From positions 124,001-188,000 of the forward strand of contig CANMFE010000002.1 of the NCBI GenBank assembly GCA_947497085.1: a stretch of 64,000 nucleotides of DNA, in the 5' to 3' direction. Position 1 is the first letter of the stretch, and the number at the start of each line of letters is the position of its first letter. Shown piece by piece: positions 10,251 to 18,303 of this stretch. This DNA comes from an uncultured Sphingomonadaceae bacterium (GTDB lineage Bacteria; Pseudomonadota; Alphaproteobacteria; Sphingomonadales; Sphingomonadaceae). The notes beneath the pieces were generated by a model that made no database searches, was not told the DNA's origin, and was given only the letters and a program-made list of their open reading frames with translations. A program made the translations under genes and the position numbers.

Positions 10251-10793
10251 ATGGAAGAATTCATCACCCAAAATTGGCTCTATCTCGCCATTGGCCTGTT
10301 TGTCATATTACTGGTCATCTGGTGGCTGCGCGCGGGCCGTGACAGGGCGAAAACAGGTGTGCCAAGCGATAGTGCGGTACAGGACCCCGCCGCCGATGGC
10401 GAGCTGTTGCCCGATGAAACGCCATTACCCAAAGAGGCGGCCGCCCCGGACATGCAACCGGCTCCTGCACCAAAACCCGAACCCGCCACTTTTACCCCAC
10501 CTGTTGCCGATACCGGCACACAGGGCATGCCCAACGTACCTGCCGCCATGGGCGACCCCGACGATTTGCGTCAGATAAAGGGCCTTGGTCCCAAGCTGGC
10601 AACGCGCCTGGCTGAACTGGGCATCACCCGTTTCGACCAGATCGCCGCCTGGGGCCCTGCCGAAATTGCTGAAGTCGACCAGTATCTGGGCACGTTCCAG
10701 GGCCGCATCCAACGCGACAGCTGGGTCGAACAGGCCGGCTATCTGGCCAAAGGTGATATTGACGGTTTCAAGGCCAAATACGGGGCGCTCTAG
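10251..10793 (+). CDS. Membrane-anchored helix-hairpin-helix protein
   Basis: A 180-residue protein with one N-terminal membrane helix (about residues 8-26), an Ala/Pro-rich acidic linker (about 40-98), and a C-terminal helix-hairpin-helix module: DLRQIKGLGPKLATRLAELG, then ITRFDQIAAWGPAEIAEVDQ. This is the COG3743-type domain related to the H3TH region of flap endonucleases; the same module is found fused to ribosomal protein L21 or NuoE in related bacteria. It could bind nucleic acid at the membrane, but no nuclease residues are visible. ATG at 10251 is preceded by AAGGGAC. Next gene downstream on the same strand is a metal exporter with no evident link. Confidence 0.8.
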   Translation: MEEFITQNWLYLAIGLFVILLVIWWLRAGRDRAKTGVPSDSAVQDPAADGELLPDETPLPKEAAAPDMQPAPAPKPEPATFTPPVADTGTQGMPNVPAAMGDPDDLRQIKGLGPKLATRLAELGITRFDQIAAWGPAEIAEVDQYLGTFQGRIQRDSWVEQAGYLAKGDIDGFKAKYGAL

Positions 10794-10873
10794 TGCCCTT
10801 TTTGCAGCAACGCTGCCTTGCTATCGCCTTGAAACACTTGCCCCCTGCATCCACCCGTTATAGGTTCTGATCA

Positions 10874-11815
10874 ATGGGGACGCACCACGACCATTCAGAC
10901 CATAGCCATGACCATGGCGGGCATCACCATCATGCACCGAAGGTAAGCGCCCGCAACGTCCGCGCCGTGGGCCTTGCCGCCCTGCTCACCGGCGCGTTTA
11001 TGATTGCCGAGGTTGTGGGCGGCATCATATCCGGCTCCCTCGCTCTCATTGCCGATGCCGGGCATATGCTCACCGACTTTGCCGCGCTGGCGCTTGCATG
11101 GCTTGCCTTTCGCATTGCCCAGCGGCCAAGCGACTGGAAACGCAGCTATGGCTTTGACCGGTTCTCGGTGCTGGCCGCGTTTGTCAATGGGCTGTCGCTG
11201 TTCCTTATCGCTGCATGGATCATCTATGAGGCAGCGCGCCGCATTGCCGATCCGCAGCCTGTGCTTGCAGGACCGATGCTGGCCATTGCCGTGCTCGGAC
11301 TGCTGGTCAATCTGGCTGCGCTACAGATCATGCGCAGCGCCGATCCCGAAAACCTTAATATCCGCGCGGCGATGCTGCACGTTATGGGCGATTTGCTCGG
11401 ATCGGTCGCAGCCATTGCTGCGGCGGGTATCATCATGGCGACCGGCTGGTTCATGATCGATCCGCTGCTGTCCGTACTGGTCGCGCTTATCATCCTGCGC
11501 GGGGCATGGGCGGTGACACGCTCTTCGGCGCACATATTATTGCAGGGCGCACCCGACGGGCTGGAGCCCGAGCTCATTGCCACCGACCTCAAATCCCATG
11601 TCGCAGGCGTAACCGATGTGCATCATATCCACAGCTGGTCACTGACCGAGGAGCGCCCCGTCATCACGCTCCACGCACGCATCGCGGACGGGCTGGATAG
11701 CCATGCCGCCTGCCATGCGATCAAGGCCCGCCTCGCCGAAAAATTCGACATCGGCCACGCCACGGTCGAGATTGAACAGGGCGAGGCCGAGTGCGAAGAT
11801 CAAAGCTGCGGGTGA
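10874..11815 (+). CDS. Cation diffusion facilitator (zinc-type efflux)
   Basis: A 313-residue inner-membrane CDF transporter, which exports zinc or a similar divalent metal in exchange for protons. The N terminus is a His-rich stretch (residues 4-20, 11 His) typical of metal-sensing tails. Transmembrane helix 2 carries the HxxxD site (H64, D68 in GHMLTD) and helix 5 a second HxxxD (HVMGD). The H/D pattern is that of zinc-preferring ZitB/CzcD members. The C-terminal cytoplasmic ferredoxin-like domain has DVHHIHSWSL and ends in a Cys-containing tail (ECEDQSC). No dedicated regulator is adjacent. Confidence 0.92.
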   Translation: MGTHHDHSDHSHDHGGHHHHAPKVSARNVRAVGLAALLTGAFMIAEVVGGIISGSLALIADAGHMLTDFAALALAWLAFRIAQRPSDWKRSYGFDRFSVLAAFVNGLSLFLIAAWIIYEAARRIADPQPVLAGPMLAIAVLGLLVNLAALQIMRSADPENLNIRAAMLHVMGDLLGSVAAIAAAGIIMATGWFMIDPLLSVLVALIILRGAWAVTRSSAHILLQGAPDGLEPELIATDLKSHVAGVTDVHHIHSWSLTEERPVITLHARIADGLDSHAACHAIKARLAEKFDIGHATVEIEQGEAECEDQSCG

Positions 11816-12114
11816 GCGGGCGCGGTACCCAAGCACACCAAATACCGCTTAACTTCCCTTAGCTTCGCACCCAGGAAGCCTTTTAATCCGCCATTTCGGC
11901 TGTTTCTTGTTGGATTTGTTGGATTTGGCGGGACGGCAGGACGTAACTATATGAAAGAGCTAAAGTGCGGCTAGCATGGTGGCGCGGGTGTAGGACAGGA
12001 GAAGTAGGCTGTTGTTTCAATAGGCCTATAGAAATTGAATAGGCCTATAGAAATTGTACGTAGTTTAAATTACACCTTGAAAATTACTAAAAGCACCCAA
12101 TCTTCAATTTAACC
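11816..12114. other. Intergenic region at the left edge of the reverse transcriptase island
   Basis: No supported gene. Base composition falls from G+C-rich to A+T-rich across this stretch. A 20-base segment (11861-11880 with two bases before it) nearly repeats at 57445-57464. A 19-base tandem repeat lies at 12019-12056. The change in composition suggests the left boundary of acquired DNA between about 11.88 and 12.06 kb; no integrase or clear target duplication was found. Confidence 0.5.
12019..12056. repeat. Two tandem 19-bp repeats with a TAGGCCTA palindrome
   Basis: The unit AATAGGCCTATAGAAATTG occurs at 12019-12037 and again at 12038-12056 without a mismatch. Each contains the palindrome TAGGCCTA. 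It may be a regulator or recombinase site at the island edge; this is inference. Confidence 0.7.
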
Positions 12115-12250
12115 CTCTGGCGATGCTGACTTGTTCAGTCGATATAATCGGTGTGGCGAGTGAGCAGAGCATCTTGGACGAAGGGCGCGAAAGCAATCTG
12201 ACTCTAAGCAGAAACAGGATTCGTTCCGGTTTCAAAGAGGATAGCGCAGT
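12115..12250 (+). repeat. Leader repeat, copy 1 (136 bp)
   Basis: First copy of a 136-base direct repeat upstream of the reverse transcriptase gene. It matches copy 2 (12471-12606) at an offset of exactly 356 bases, with only two adjacent differences: TG at 12127-12128 against AA at 12483-12484. It contains TATAAT at 12143-12148 and a hairpin at 12211-12233 (8-base arms with one A-G mismatch, loop ATTCGTT). The repeat has an open frame but no ribosome binding site, so a coding role is not supported. Confidence 0.85.
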
Positions 12251-12470
12251 CCCATCCGTATACGATGATGCCGTTTTCAGAAGTCATTTGGCTCCTCGCT
12301 CGGCGGCTAGTAGAATTTATTTCAAGGAAGGGAAGGCCCGCATGCAAGAGAAATATCGCGAAATCCGAATCAAAGTTACGTTCGGCGCGAAGGATACGGC
12401 GGCATGCAAAAACGTGCCAGTTTTGCTGGCCGCGCGGCAATTTGGATAAATTTAATTGTTGCGTGTCTTA
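12251..12470. other. 220-bp spacer between the two leader repeats
   Basis: Unique sequence between the two copies, with no recognised gene. The open frame that begins in copy 1 (12123-12449) runs through it, but the translation resembles no family and has no ribosome binding site. The seven bases CCCATCC just after copy 1 are complementary to GGATGGG (12610-12616) just after copy 2. Confidence 0.5.
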
Positions 12471-12642
12471 CTCTGGCGATGCAAACTTGTTCAGTCGATA
12501 TAATCGGTGTGGCGAGTGAGCAGAGCATCTTGGACGAAGGGCGCGAAAGCAATCTGACTCTAAGCAGAAACAGGATTCGTTCCGGTTTCAAAGAGGATAG
12601 CGCAGTTGTGGATGGGGGATGTAAGAGCGAGGGCCCACACAA
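12471..12642 (+). ncRNA. Leader repeat copy 2; candidate non-coding RNA of the reverse transcriptase
   Basis: The second 136-base copy (12471-12606) ends 36 bases before the reverse transcriptase start. It carries a perfect -10 hexamer TATAAT at 12499-12504 without a clear -35 box, and a hairpin at 12567-12589 (arms 12567-12574 and 12582-12589). Single-gene defence reverse transcriptases of the DRT2 and DRT9 kinds, and retrons, have a template RNA encoded just upstream, so this position is where one would expect it. That it is transcribed separately and serves as template is inference. Confidence 0.4.
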
Positions 12643-13914
12643 ATGGCTAGTAAATTTCAAAAATTCGTCCGTCGACCAACAAAGCTGCAGAAAGCATGGC
12701 AAACAATCCGTGCAAATGGCAGGCGATCGACTTCACCCTATGTGATTGACGAAATTGCCAATTTTTTGGAGAGCGATCAGACTAAGATTCGCTCAATTGC
12801 AGGTCAGATAAACTACGGTTCGTATCAATTTGCTAAAGCCCGAGGCCTTGCCATCACAAAAGATGGTAAGCCGGGAAAAATTCGACCAATTGTAATACCG
12901 AAAGTCAAAGACAGGATTGTTCAGCGAACAATATTGGATGCTTTGGTATCCGACCCCGACATAGAAAAATTGGCTTTTCAACCGCTCAGTTTCGGCGGTG
13001 TTCCGAAACGTGATGGTGAAAAACTTGCAGGTGTTCCGGCGGCAATCGATGCGTTGCTCAACAAGATTGGTGATGGGGCTACCCATATCATGGTTGCAGA
13101 TATTAAGGGCTTTTTTACACAGATTCGAAAGTCGGACTGCCTAACCTTGATCTCTCAATTCACTGATGATGCCAAATTTTTGAGGCTATTTGAAAGTGCA
13201 ATTTCGGTAGATCTTGAGAACAGCGCCTCACTTTGGCAACATAAAGATGATTTTCCTTATGATGACATTGGGGTTGGCCAAGGTGTTTGCCTGTCGCCAT
13301 TTTTAGGTAATCTCATACTTGCTGAATTTGATAAGCAAATGAACCAAGGCGACTGTGCGTGTATTCGATACGTTGACGATATCATTATACTGGCACCCAA
13401 CGGGGCAGCTGCCTCTGCTAGGTTTAGAAAAGCAAAAAAGCTACTTCCCACGGGGATGGAGTTCTCACTCGAGAAATCAAGTTCCGTACCCATTCCAATA
13501 GATCAAAAGTTTCAATATTTGGGGATCGAGTTTTTCAAAGGAAATATTCGCCCTGTCCCAACTGCTCGCAGGAGTATTGTAAAAAGAGCAAGAGAAGTGG
13601 CGGCAAAATCCATTCAGACTATGCGAAGTGCCGAAAGTCCTGAAGACTTCAATCAAGATTATAGCATCCCCCGAACATTGAACAAGATTTCCGGTATGGC
13701 CAAGGGATGGGCTCATCACTACAAATTTTGCAATGACCGCGAAACAATACTTAATGTAGATCGAAAAATCACAGAGCTATTTCTGGACTATGCTGGAAAG
13801 GCCCAAATTCTGGCACAGAAGAAAGTTAATGAGAAAAATACAGATTTCACTGCTGCGCTTCTTGGTTATCGAGGTGCAAAGGAAGTCACAATGGAGTCCT
13901 TAAATTGGCCATAA
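12643..13914 (+). CDS. Stand-alone reverse transcriptase, candidate defence type
   Basis: A 423-residue reverse transcriptase with all palm motifs: fingers region GKIRPIVIPKVKDRIVQRTI (residues 78-97), motif A VADIKGFF with catalytic Asp153, GQGVCLSP (212-219), the catalytic YVDD box at 243-246, and the YLGIEF strand (292-297). The C-terminal part (345-365, ISGMAKGWAHHY) resembles the thumb of group II intron-type enzymes. There is no endonuclease, Cas1, or maturase DNA-binding domain, and the retron VTG/NAxxH pattern was not seen. Compact single-gene architecture, low G+C and a duplicated leader fit the unknown-group (UG/DRT) or group-II-like classes. A phage-defence role is inference. ATG at 12643 has GAGG about ten bases upstream and an in-frame stop at 12622-12624. 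Confidence 0.93.
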   Translation: MASKFQKFVRRPTKLQKAWQTIRANGRRSTSPYVIDEIANFLESDQTKIRSIAGQINYGSYQFAKARGLAITKDGKPGKIRPIVIPKVKDRIVQRTILDALVSDPDIEKLAFQPLSFGGVPKRDGEKLAGVPAAIDALLNKIGDGATHIMVADIKGFFTQIRKSDCLTLISQFTDDAKFLRLFESAISVDLENSASLWQHKDDFPYDDIGVGQGVCLSPFLGNLILAEFDKQMNQGDCACIRYVDDIIILAPNGAAASARFRKAKKLLPTGMEFSLEKSSSVPIPIDQKFQYLGIEFFKGNIRPVPTARRSIVKRAREVAAKSIQTMRSAESPEDFNQDYSIPRTLNKISGMAKGWAHHYKFCNDRETILNVDRKITELFLDYAGKAQILAQKKVNEKNTDFTAALLGYRGAKEVTMESLNWP

Positions 13915-13925
13915 TAAAGTAAATA

Positions 13926-13955
13926 AAAGCCCCCGCAATACAATGCAGGGGCTTT
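13926..13955 (-). terminator. Terminator between the reverse transcriptase gene and etfA
   Basis: Hairpin of 11-base arms (one bulge on each side) with loop AATACAAT. On the minus strand it is followed by a T-rich tract, so it ends the etfB-etfA transcript. It may also end reverse transcriptase transcription, but the plus-strand side has no clear T run. Confidence 0.75.
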
Positions 13956-13998
13956 CCTGATTTCAACCTCGTTCAAAGCACAGTTTGAACGACACGCC

Positions 13999-14931
13999 TT
14001 AGAGCTTCGAAGTCAGCTCCGGCACGGCATCAAACAGATCGGCCACGAGACCCAGATCGGCGACCTGGAAAATCGGAGCGTCTTCATCCTTGTTGATGGC
14101 AATGATGGTTTTGCTGTCCTTCATGCCGGCAAGGTGCTGGATCGCGCCGGAAATGCCGATGGCGATATAGATTTCGGGAGCGACAATCTTGCCCGTCTGG
14201 CCGACCTGATAGTCGTTCGGCACATAGCCTGCGTCCACCGCAGCGCGTGATGCGCCGATACCCGCGCCCAGCTTGTCGGCGAGAGGCGTGATGACTTCCT
14301 CGAACTTCTCCGCGCTGCCCAGCGCACGGCCGCCTGATACGATGACTTTTGCCGATGTCAGCTCAGGGCGTTCGCTTTCGGCAATTTCCTCGCTGACAAA
14401 TTCGGACAGCCCTGCATCTGTCGGACCCGATACTGCCTCGACAGCGGCGCTGCCGCCTTCGGTGGCCGCCTTGTCAAACGCGGTGCCGCGCACGGTGATG
14501 ACCAGCTTCTCATCGCTCGATTGCACAGTGGCAATCGCGTTGCCCGCATAAATCGGCCGCGTGAACGTCTTGTCACCCTCAACCGAAAGGATGTCGGAAA
14601 TCTGCATCACGTCGAGCAAAGCTGCGACACGCGGCGCGATATTCTTGCCGGTGGTGGTGGCAGGTGCGAGAAACGCATCATGGCTGCCCATCAGGTCCGC
14701 GATAAGCGGCGCGACATTTTCCGCCAGCGCATGTGCATAGGCCGCATCATCGGCAACGTGCACTGTCGCCACGCCCGCGACTTTCGCCGCCTGGTCAGCA
14801 ACCGCGCTACAGCCGGAACCAGCGACGATGGCATGCACTTCACCCATCTGGCCCGCAGCGGTCACCGCGGCCAGTGTTGCGTCTTTCATTTCACTATTGT
14901 CGTGTTCTACCCAAACAAGAGTCTTCATCAT
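13999..14931 (-). CDS. etfA: Electron transfer flavoprotein alpha subunit
   Basis: FAD-binding subunit of ETF, which takes electrons from acyl-CoA dehydrogenases and passes them to ETF:ubiquinone oxidoreductase. The 310-residue protein has the N-terminal ETF domain (TLVWVEHDN) and the C-terminal FAD domain: [51 protein letters not shown] and [15 protein letters not shown]. Start ATG at 14931 (a second ATG follows) overlaps the etfB stop by four bases, as expected for a stoichiometric heterodimer. Confidence 0.96.
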   Translation of the reverse strand: MMKTLVWVEHDNSEMKDATLAAVTAAGQMGEVHAIVAGSGCSAVADQAAKVAGVATVHVADDAAYAHALAENVAPLIADLMGSHDAFLAPATTTGKNIAPRVAALLDVMQISDILSVEGDKTFTRPIYAGNAIATVQSSDEKLVITVRGTAFDKAATEGGSAAVEAVSGPTDAGLSEFVSEEIAESERPELTSAKVIVSGGRALGSAEKFEEVITPLADKLGAGIGASRAAVDAGYVPNDYQVGQTGKIVAPEIYIAIGISGAIQHLAGMKDSKTIIAINKDEDAPIFQVADLGLVADLFDAVPELTSKL

Positions 14932-15674
14932 GCCGCTCCCATTTCTTTAAGTTTCGCGACCAGCGCATCCACATCTTCCACCTTGATGCCCGCGCTGCGC
15001 ACAGGCGGCTCGGAAACGTTAGTGGTGGTGAGCCGGGGCGCGATATCCACACCGTAATCGGCGGGCGATTTCGTATCCATCGGCTTTTTCTTCGCCTTCA
15101 TAATGTTTGGCAGCGACGCATAGCGCGGCTCGTTCAAACGCAGGTCAGTGGTGATGATCGCGGGCGTCTTGACCTTTACCGTCTGCAGGCCGCCATCAAT
15201 CTCACGCTTCACTGTGGCGCTGTCACCGTCAACTTCCACCGTGTTGGCAAATGTCGCCTGGCCCCAGCCGAGCAACGCGCCCAGCATCTGGCCGGTCTGG
15301 TTGCTATCGTCGTCAATCGCCTGCTTGCCCATCACGACAAGACCCGGAGCCTCTTCTTCGGCAACCTTGGCGAGCAGCTTTGCCACGCCCAGCGGCTCGA
15401 CTTCATCGTCGGTCTGGATCAGGATCGCACGGTCCGCGCCCATGGCGAGCGCGGTGCGCAGCGTTTCCTGCGCCTTTGCGGGGCCGATCGAAACGGCAAT
15501 GATTTCTTCAGCCTTGCCCGCTTCTTTCAGGCGGATGGCCTCCTCAACCGCGATTTCGTCAAACGGGTTCATCGACATTTTCACATTGGCGAGATCAACA
15601 CCGCTACCGTCCGATTTGACGCGCGGTTTGACGTTATAATCAATCACCCTTTTGACGGGCACCAGGATTTTCAT
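14928..15674 (-). CDS. etfB: Electron transfer flavoprotein beta subunit
   Basis: AMP-binding partner of EtfA in the ETF heterodimer. The start [20 protein letters not shown] is the family-typical N terminus, so I chose the ATG at 15674, which is preceded by AGAAGGAG; a longer frame upstream is not conserved. Motifs include [40 protein letters not shown] and the late [20 protein letters not shown] segment. Length 248 residues is normal. First gene of the etfB-etfA operon; a degenerate REP-like palindrome sits just upstream. Confidence 0.96.
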   Translation of the reverse strand: MKILVPVKRVIDYNVKPRVKSDGSGVDLANVKMSMNPFDEIAVEEAIRLKEAGKAEEIIAVSIGPAKAQETLRTALAMGADRAILIQTDDEVEPLGVAKLLAKVAEEEAPGLVVMGKQAIDDDSNQTGQMLGALLGWGQATFANTVEVDGDSATVKREIDGGLQTVKVKTPAIITTDLRLNEPRYASLPNIMKAKKKPMDTKSPADYGVDIAPRLTTTNVSEPPVRSAGIKVEDVDALVAKLKEMGAA

Positions 15675-15711
15675 AAATGGCTCCTTCTCGTTTCCATCCA
15701 TCCCTTTACCC

Positions 15712-15771
15712 GCTCACCAGTGAGCCTTAAAGGGTTTTGCCGCCCGGCTTCGACAGCTCAAGCCTGAGCGG
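15712..15771. repeat. Degenerate REP-like palindrome
   Basis: Arms beginning CCGCTCA and ending TGAGCGG with an internal GGCTTCGACA, a worn copy of the element at 22364-22426. Confidence 0.5.
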
Positions 15772-15858
15772 AGGTGGGCAGATGCCCGGAATTTCTGCGG
15801 CGCTTATAGTTAACGTTCACGTTAACGTCAAGTGAGCTAGGCCGCACATAATATGTAT

Positions 15859-15946
15859 GTCATTCCTGCGAAAGCAGGAAACCAACTCCGGTGTTTTCGC
15901 GTAACCGCAATGGCAGGAGCTGAATTCCCGTTTTCGCGGGAATGAC
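15859..15946. repeat. REP-like composite palindrome
   Basis: Starts GTCATTCCTGCGAAAGCAGG (15859-15878) and ends with the inverse TTCCCG...AATGAC (15925-15946). Two hairpins in opposite orientation, a family seen about ten times in the window. It lies after sucC and may act as its transcript end. Confidence 0.7.
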
Positions 15947-15956
15947 GAAATTGCGA

Positions 15957-17156
15957 TTACGCCGCCTCTTTCACCTGTGCGACGATTTTCTGTGCTGCAT
16001 CACCCAGATCCGCCGCGCTGACGATAGGCAGGCCACTATTGTCGAGTATTTCCTTGCCCTTGGCAACATTTGTACCTTCCAGTCGGACAACCAGCGGTAC
16101 GTCAAGATCGACTTCCTTTGCCGCCGCAACAATGCCCTCCGCGATGGTGTCACAGCGCATGATGCCGCCAAAGATGTTGACGAGAATGCCTTCCACCGCA
16201 GGGTCAGCAAGAATGATTTTGAACGCTGCGGTCACTTTTTCGGTGGTCGCACCGCCGCCCACATCGAGGAAGTTGGCCGGGAATGCACCGTTCAGCTTAA
16301 TGATGTCCATTGTCGCCATGGCAAGGCCCGCACCGTTCACCATACAGCCGATATTGCCGTCGAGCTTGATATAGGCAAGATCATATTTGCTGGCTTCAAC
16401 TTCGGCTGGGTCTTCCTCGGTCTCGTCACGCAATGCTTCGACATCGGGATGACGGAACAATGCGTTGCCATCAAATGACATCTTGGTATCAAGCACCAGC
16501 AGTTGGCCGTCTTTCGTTTCGACCAGCGGATTGATTTCCAGCATCTCGCAGTCAAGGTCCATAAACGCGGTGTAAAGCTGCTTCGTTAGCTTCTGGCACG
16601 CCTTGTTGAGCGCACCGTCCAATTTCAGCGCAAATGCCGCCGCGCGGCCATGGTGCGGCATGAAACCCTGCGCCGGATCAATTGTTATGGTGGTGATTTT
16701 TTCGGGCGTGTCATGCGCCACTGCCTCGATATCCATGCCGCCTTCGGTCGAAATAATCATCGACACACGGCCCGTGGCACGGTCCACCAGCATGGACAGA
16801 TAATATTCGCTTTCGATATCGACCCCATCGGTCACATAGAGCCGGTTTACCTGCTTGCCCGCATCCCCAGTCTGGATCGTCACCAGCGTGTTGCCGAGCA
16901 TGTCGGTCGCGTCGCTGCGCACATCATCTACCGATTTGGCAAGGCGCACACCGCCCTTGGCATCCGCATCCAGTTCCTTGAATTTGCCCTTGCCGCGGCC
17001 ACCGGCATGAATCTGTGACTTCACGACATAAAGCGGGCCAGGCAGTTTTTCGGCAGCTTCCACTGCTTCCTCGACGCTCATGGCCGCATAGCCAGTGGGG
17101 ATGCCAATGCCATATTTCGCGAGCAGTTCTTTTGCCTGATATTCATGGATGTTCAT
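15957..17156 (-). CDS. sucC: Succinate-CoA ligase (ADP-forming) beta subunit
   Basis: Beta subunit of succinyl-CoA synthetase in the TCA cycle; binds nucleotide and, with SucD, converts succinyl-CoA to succinate with ATP formation. The 399-residue protein has the ATP-grasp start [17 protein letters not shown], the [14 protein letters not shown] loop, EINPLV and the [17 protein letters not shown] power-helix region. Length is normal. No sucD lies next to it in this window; the next gene downstream is etfB on the same strand, about 280 bases away beyond a REP-like repeat. ATG at 17156 is preceded by a purine-rich stretch. Confidence 0.97.
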   Translation of the reverse strand: MNIHEYQAKELLAKYGIGIPTGYAAMSVEEAVEAAEKLPGPLYVVKSQIHAGGRGKGKFKELDADAKGGVRLAKSVDDVRSDATDMLGNTLVTIQTGDAGKQVNRLYVTDGVDIESEYYLSMLVDRATGRVSMIISTEGGMDIEAVAHDTPEKITTITIDPAQGFMPHHGRAAAFALKLDGALNKACQKLTKQLYTAFMDLDCEMLEINPLVETKDGQLLVLDTKMSFDGNALFRHPDVEALRDETEEDPAEVEASKYDLAYIKLDGNIGCMVNGAGLAMATMDIIKLNGAFPANFLDVGGGATTEKVTAAFKIILADPAVEGILVNIFGGIMRCDTIAEGIVAAAKEVDLDVPLVVRLEGTNVAKGKEILDNSGLPIVSAADLGDAAQKIVAQVKEAA

Positions 17157-17290
17157 GGGAGGGAATTCACCTTTCTGAAATAACCTGATGCGAGTCCATC
17201 TGTTGGTGCCAAGCTAAAGCATAGGCGGCGGATAAATGGAAGGGGCCAAATGCATGGAATGCAGCGCAGACACGGACCTTGTGACAGGCT

Positions 17291-17602
17291 TTATGATCGC
17301 ACTGCGCAGATCACACCCGAAGAGCTGACCACGCCCAATATCTCCGGGTCCTGCAACGCCTTGGTGCGTTTTACAAATTCATTGATGCTGATATCACCAG
17401 CATCACGGCCTTTAAGTTTTTTGAGGCCGTTAAACTTGTTTAGCTGCATCAGCGACAGGCGGTCCACCATCCGCTCGGCCATACACGCTGCCACAGATTT
17501 GGACAGCCCTGCATCCATCAATGCCGAGCGCACACGCGTTTCCGGCGTGGCGCAGGCAGCCAGCGACAATGAGACAAGTGTCAGGATGGCTATATTCTTC
17601 AT
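17291..17602 (-). CDS. Small lipoprotein of unknown function
   Basis: A 103-residue protein with a lipoprotein signal peptide (MKNIAILTLVSLSLAAC, lipidated Cys17). The mature part is mostly helical and includes VAACMAERMVDRLSLMQLNK and a C-terminal Cys. I recognise it only as a small sphingomonad-type lipoprotein. I chose the ATG at 17602 because it starts the signal peptide. It follows ppa by ten bases and is probably co-transcribed with it. Confidence 0.8.
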   Translation of the reverse strand: MKNIAILTLVSLSLAACATPETRVRSALMDAGLSKSVAACMAERMVDRLSLMQLNKFNGLKKLKGRDAGDISINEFVKRTKALQDPEILGVVSSSGVICAVRS

Positions 17603-17612
17603 ACCAGCGGCT

Positions 17613-18146
17613 TTACTTGCTCTTTTTGGCCAGTTCGATCGCTTCCAGCACAACTTTCTTGGCGTCTTCTGCATCGCCCCATTTGCCGACGCGGACCCAT
17701 TTTTCCTTTTCCAGGTCTTTGTAATGCGTGAAAAAATGCTCGATCTGCTGCATCACGATTTCGGGCAGGTCATTCCCCTCGCCAATCTTGCGGTAATAAG
17801 GGAAAGTCGCGTCAATCGGCACGCAGAGCAGTTTTTCATCACCGCCATGCTCGTCTTCCAGGTTGAGCACCGCAATCGGACGGCAGCGGACGACACAGCC
17901 TGGCATAAAGGGTGAACGCGCCACTACTAATGCATCAAGCGGATCGCCATCAGGCGACAGCGTGTGCGGGATAAAGCCGTAATTGGCTGGATAGCGCATC
18001 GGCGTGTGCAGGATGCGATCGACAAACAGCGCGCCCGATTCCTTGTCGAATTCGTATTTCACAGGTTCGCCGCCAACGGGCACTTCGATAATGACATTCA
18101 GGCTTTCGGGTGGATTATCGCCGATGGGGATTGCGTTGATGTTCAT
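17613..18146 (-). CDS. ppa: Inorganic pyrophosphatase
   Basis: Soluble family I pyrophosphatase, which hydrolyses PPi to phosphate and pulls biosynthetic reactions forward. The 177-residue product has the signature DGDPLDALV with metal-binding Asp residues, the KYEFDKESGALFVDR strand and YPANYGFIPHT. I chose the ATG at 18146 (MNINAIPIGDNPPE), which matches the usual N terminus; the longer frame to 18260 is not conserved. Divergent from hisS, with a promoter region of about 155 bases between them. Confidence 0.96.
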   Translation of the reverse strand: MNINAIPIGDNPPESLNVIIEVPVGGEPVKYEFDKESGALFVDRILHTPMRYPANYGFIPHTLSPDGDPLDALVVARSPFMPGCVVRCRPIAVLNLEDEHGGDEKLLCVPIDATFPYYRKIGEGNDLPEIVMQQIEHFFTHYKDLEKEKWVRVGKWGDAEDAKKVVLEAIELAKKSK

Positions 18147-18303
18147 GGGAATTGTGTCTTTCAGTGAATCAAATGAGAGAATCTTTCGTGCCACATAGCC
18201 AAAATGCTGCACCTGCGAAAGGGGGAAGTCGCACGGACCAGCGTATAAATAATTCGCCATGCATATTTGGATTCTTCAAAAAACCCGCTAAAGGCGCTTT
18301 CCT

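Noticed and set aside
12123..12449. Open frame of 108 codons through leader repeat copy 1
   Set aside because: No ribosome binding site and no family-like sequence; half of it lies in the repeated non-coding leader.
12115..13914. Diversity-generating retroelement (template and variable repeats)
   Set aside because: The two repeats differ at one dinucleotide only, with all other adenines unchanged, neither repeat ends a target gene, and no Avd gene is present.
14733..15767. 344-codon plus-strand frame opposite etfBA
   Set aside because: Antisense shadow; EtfA and EtfB motifs are clear on the minus strand.
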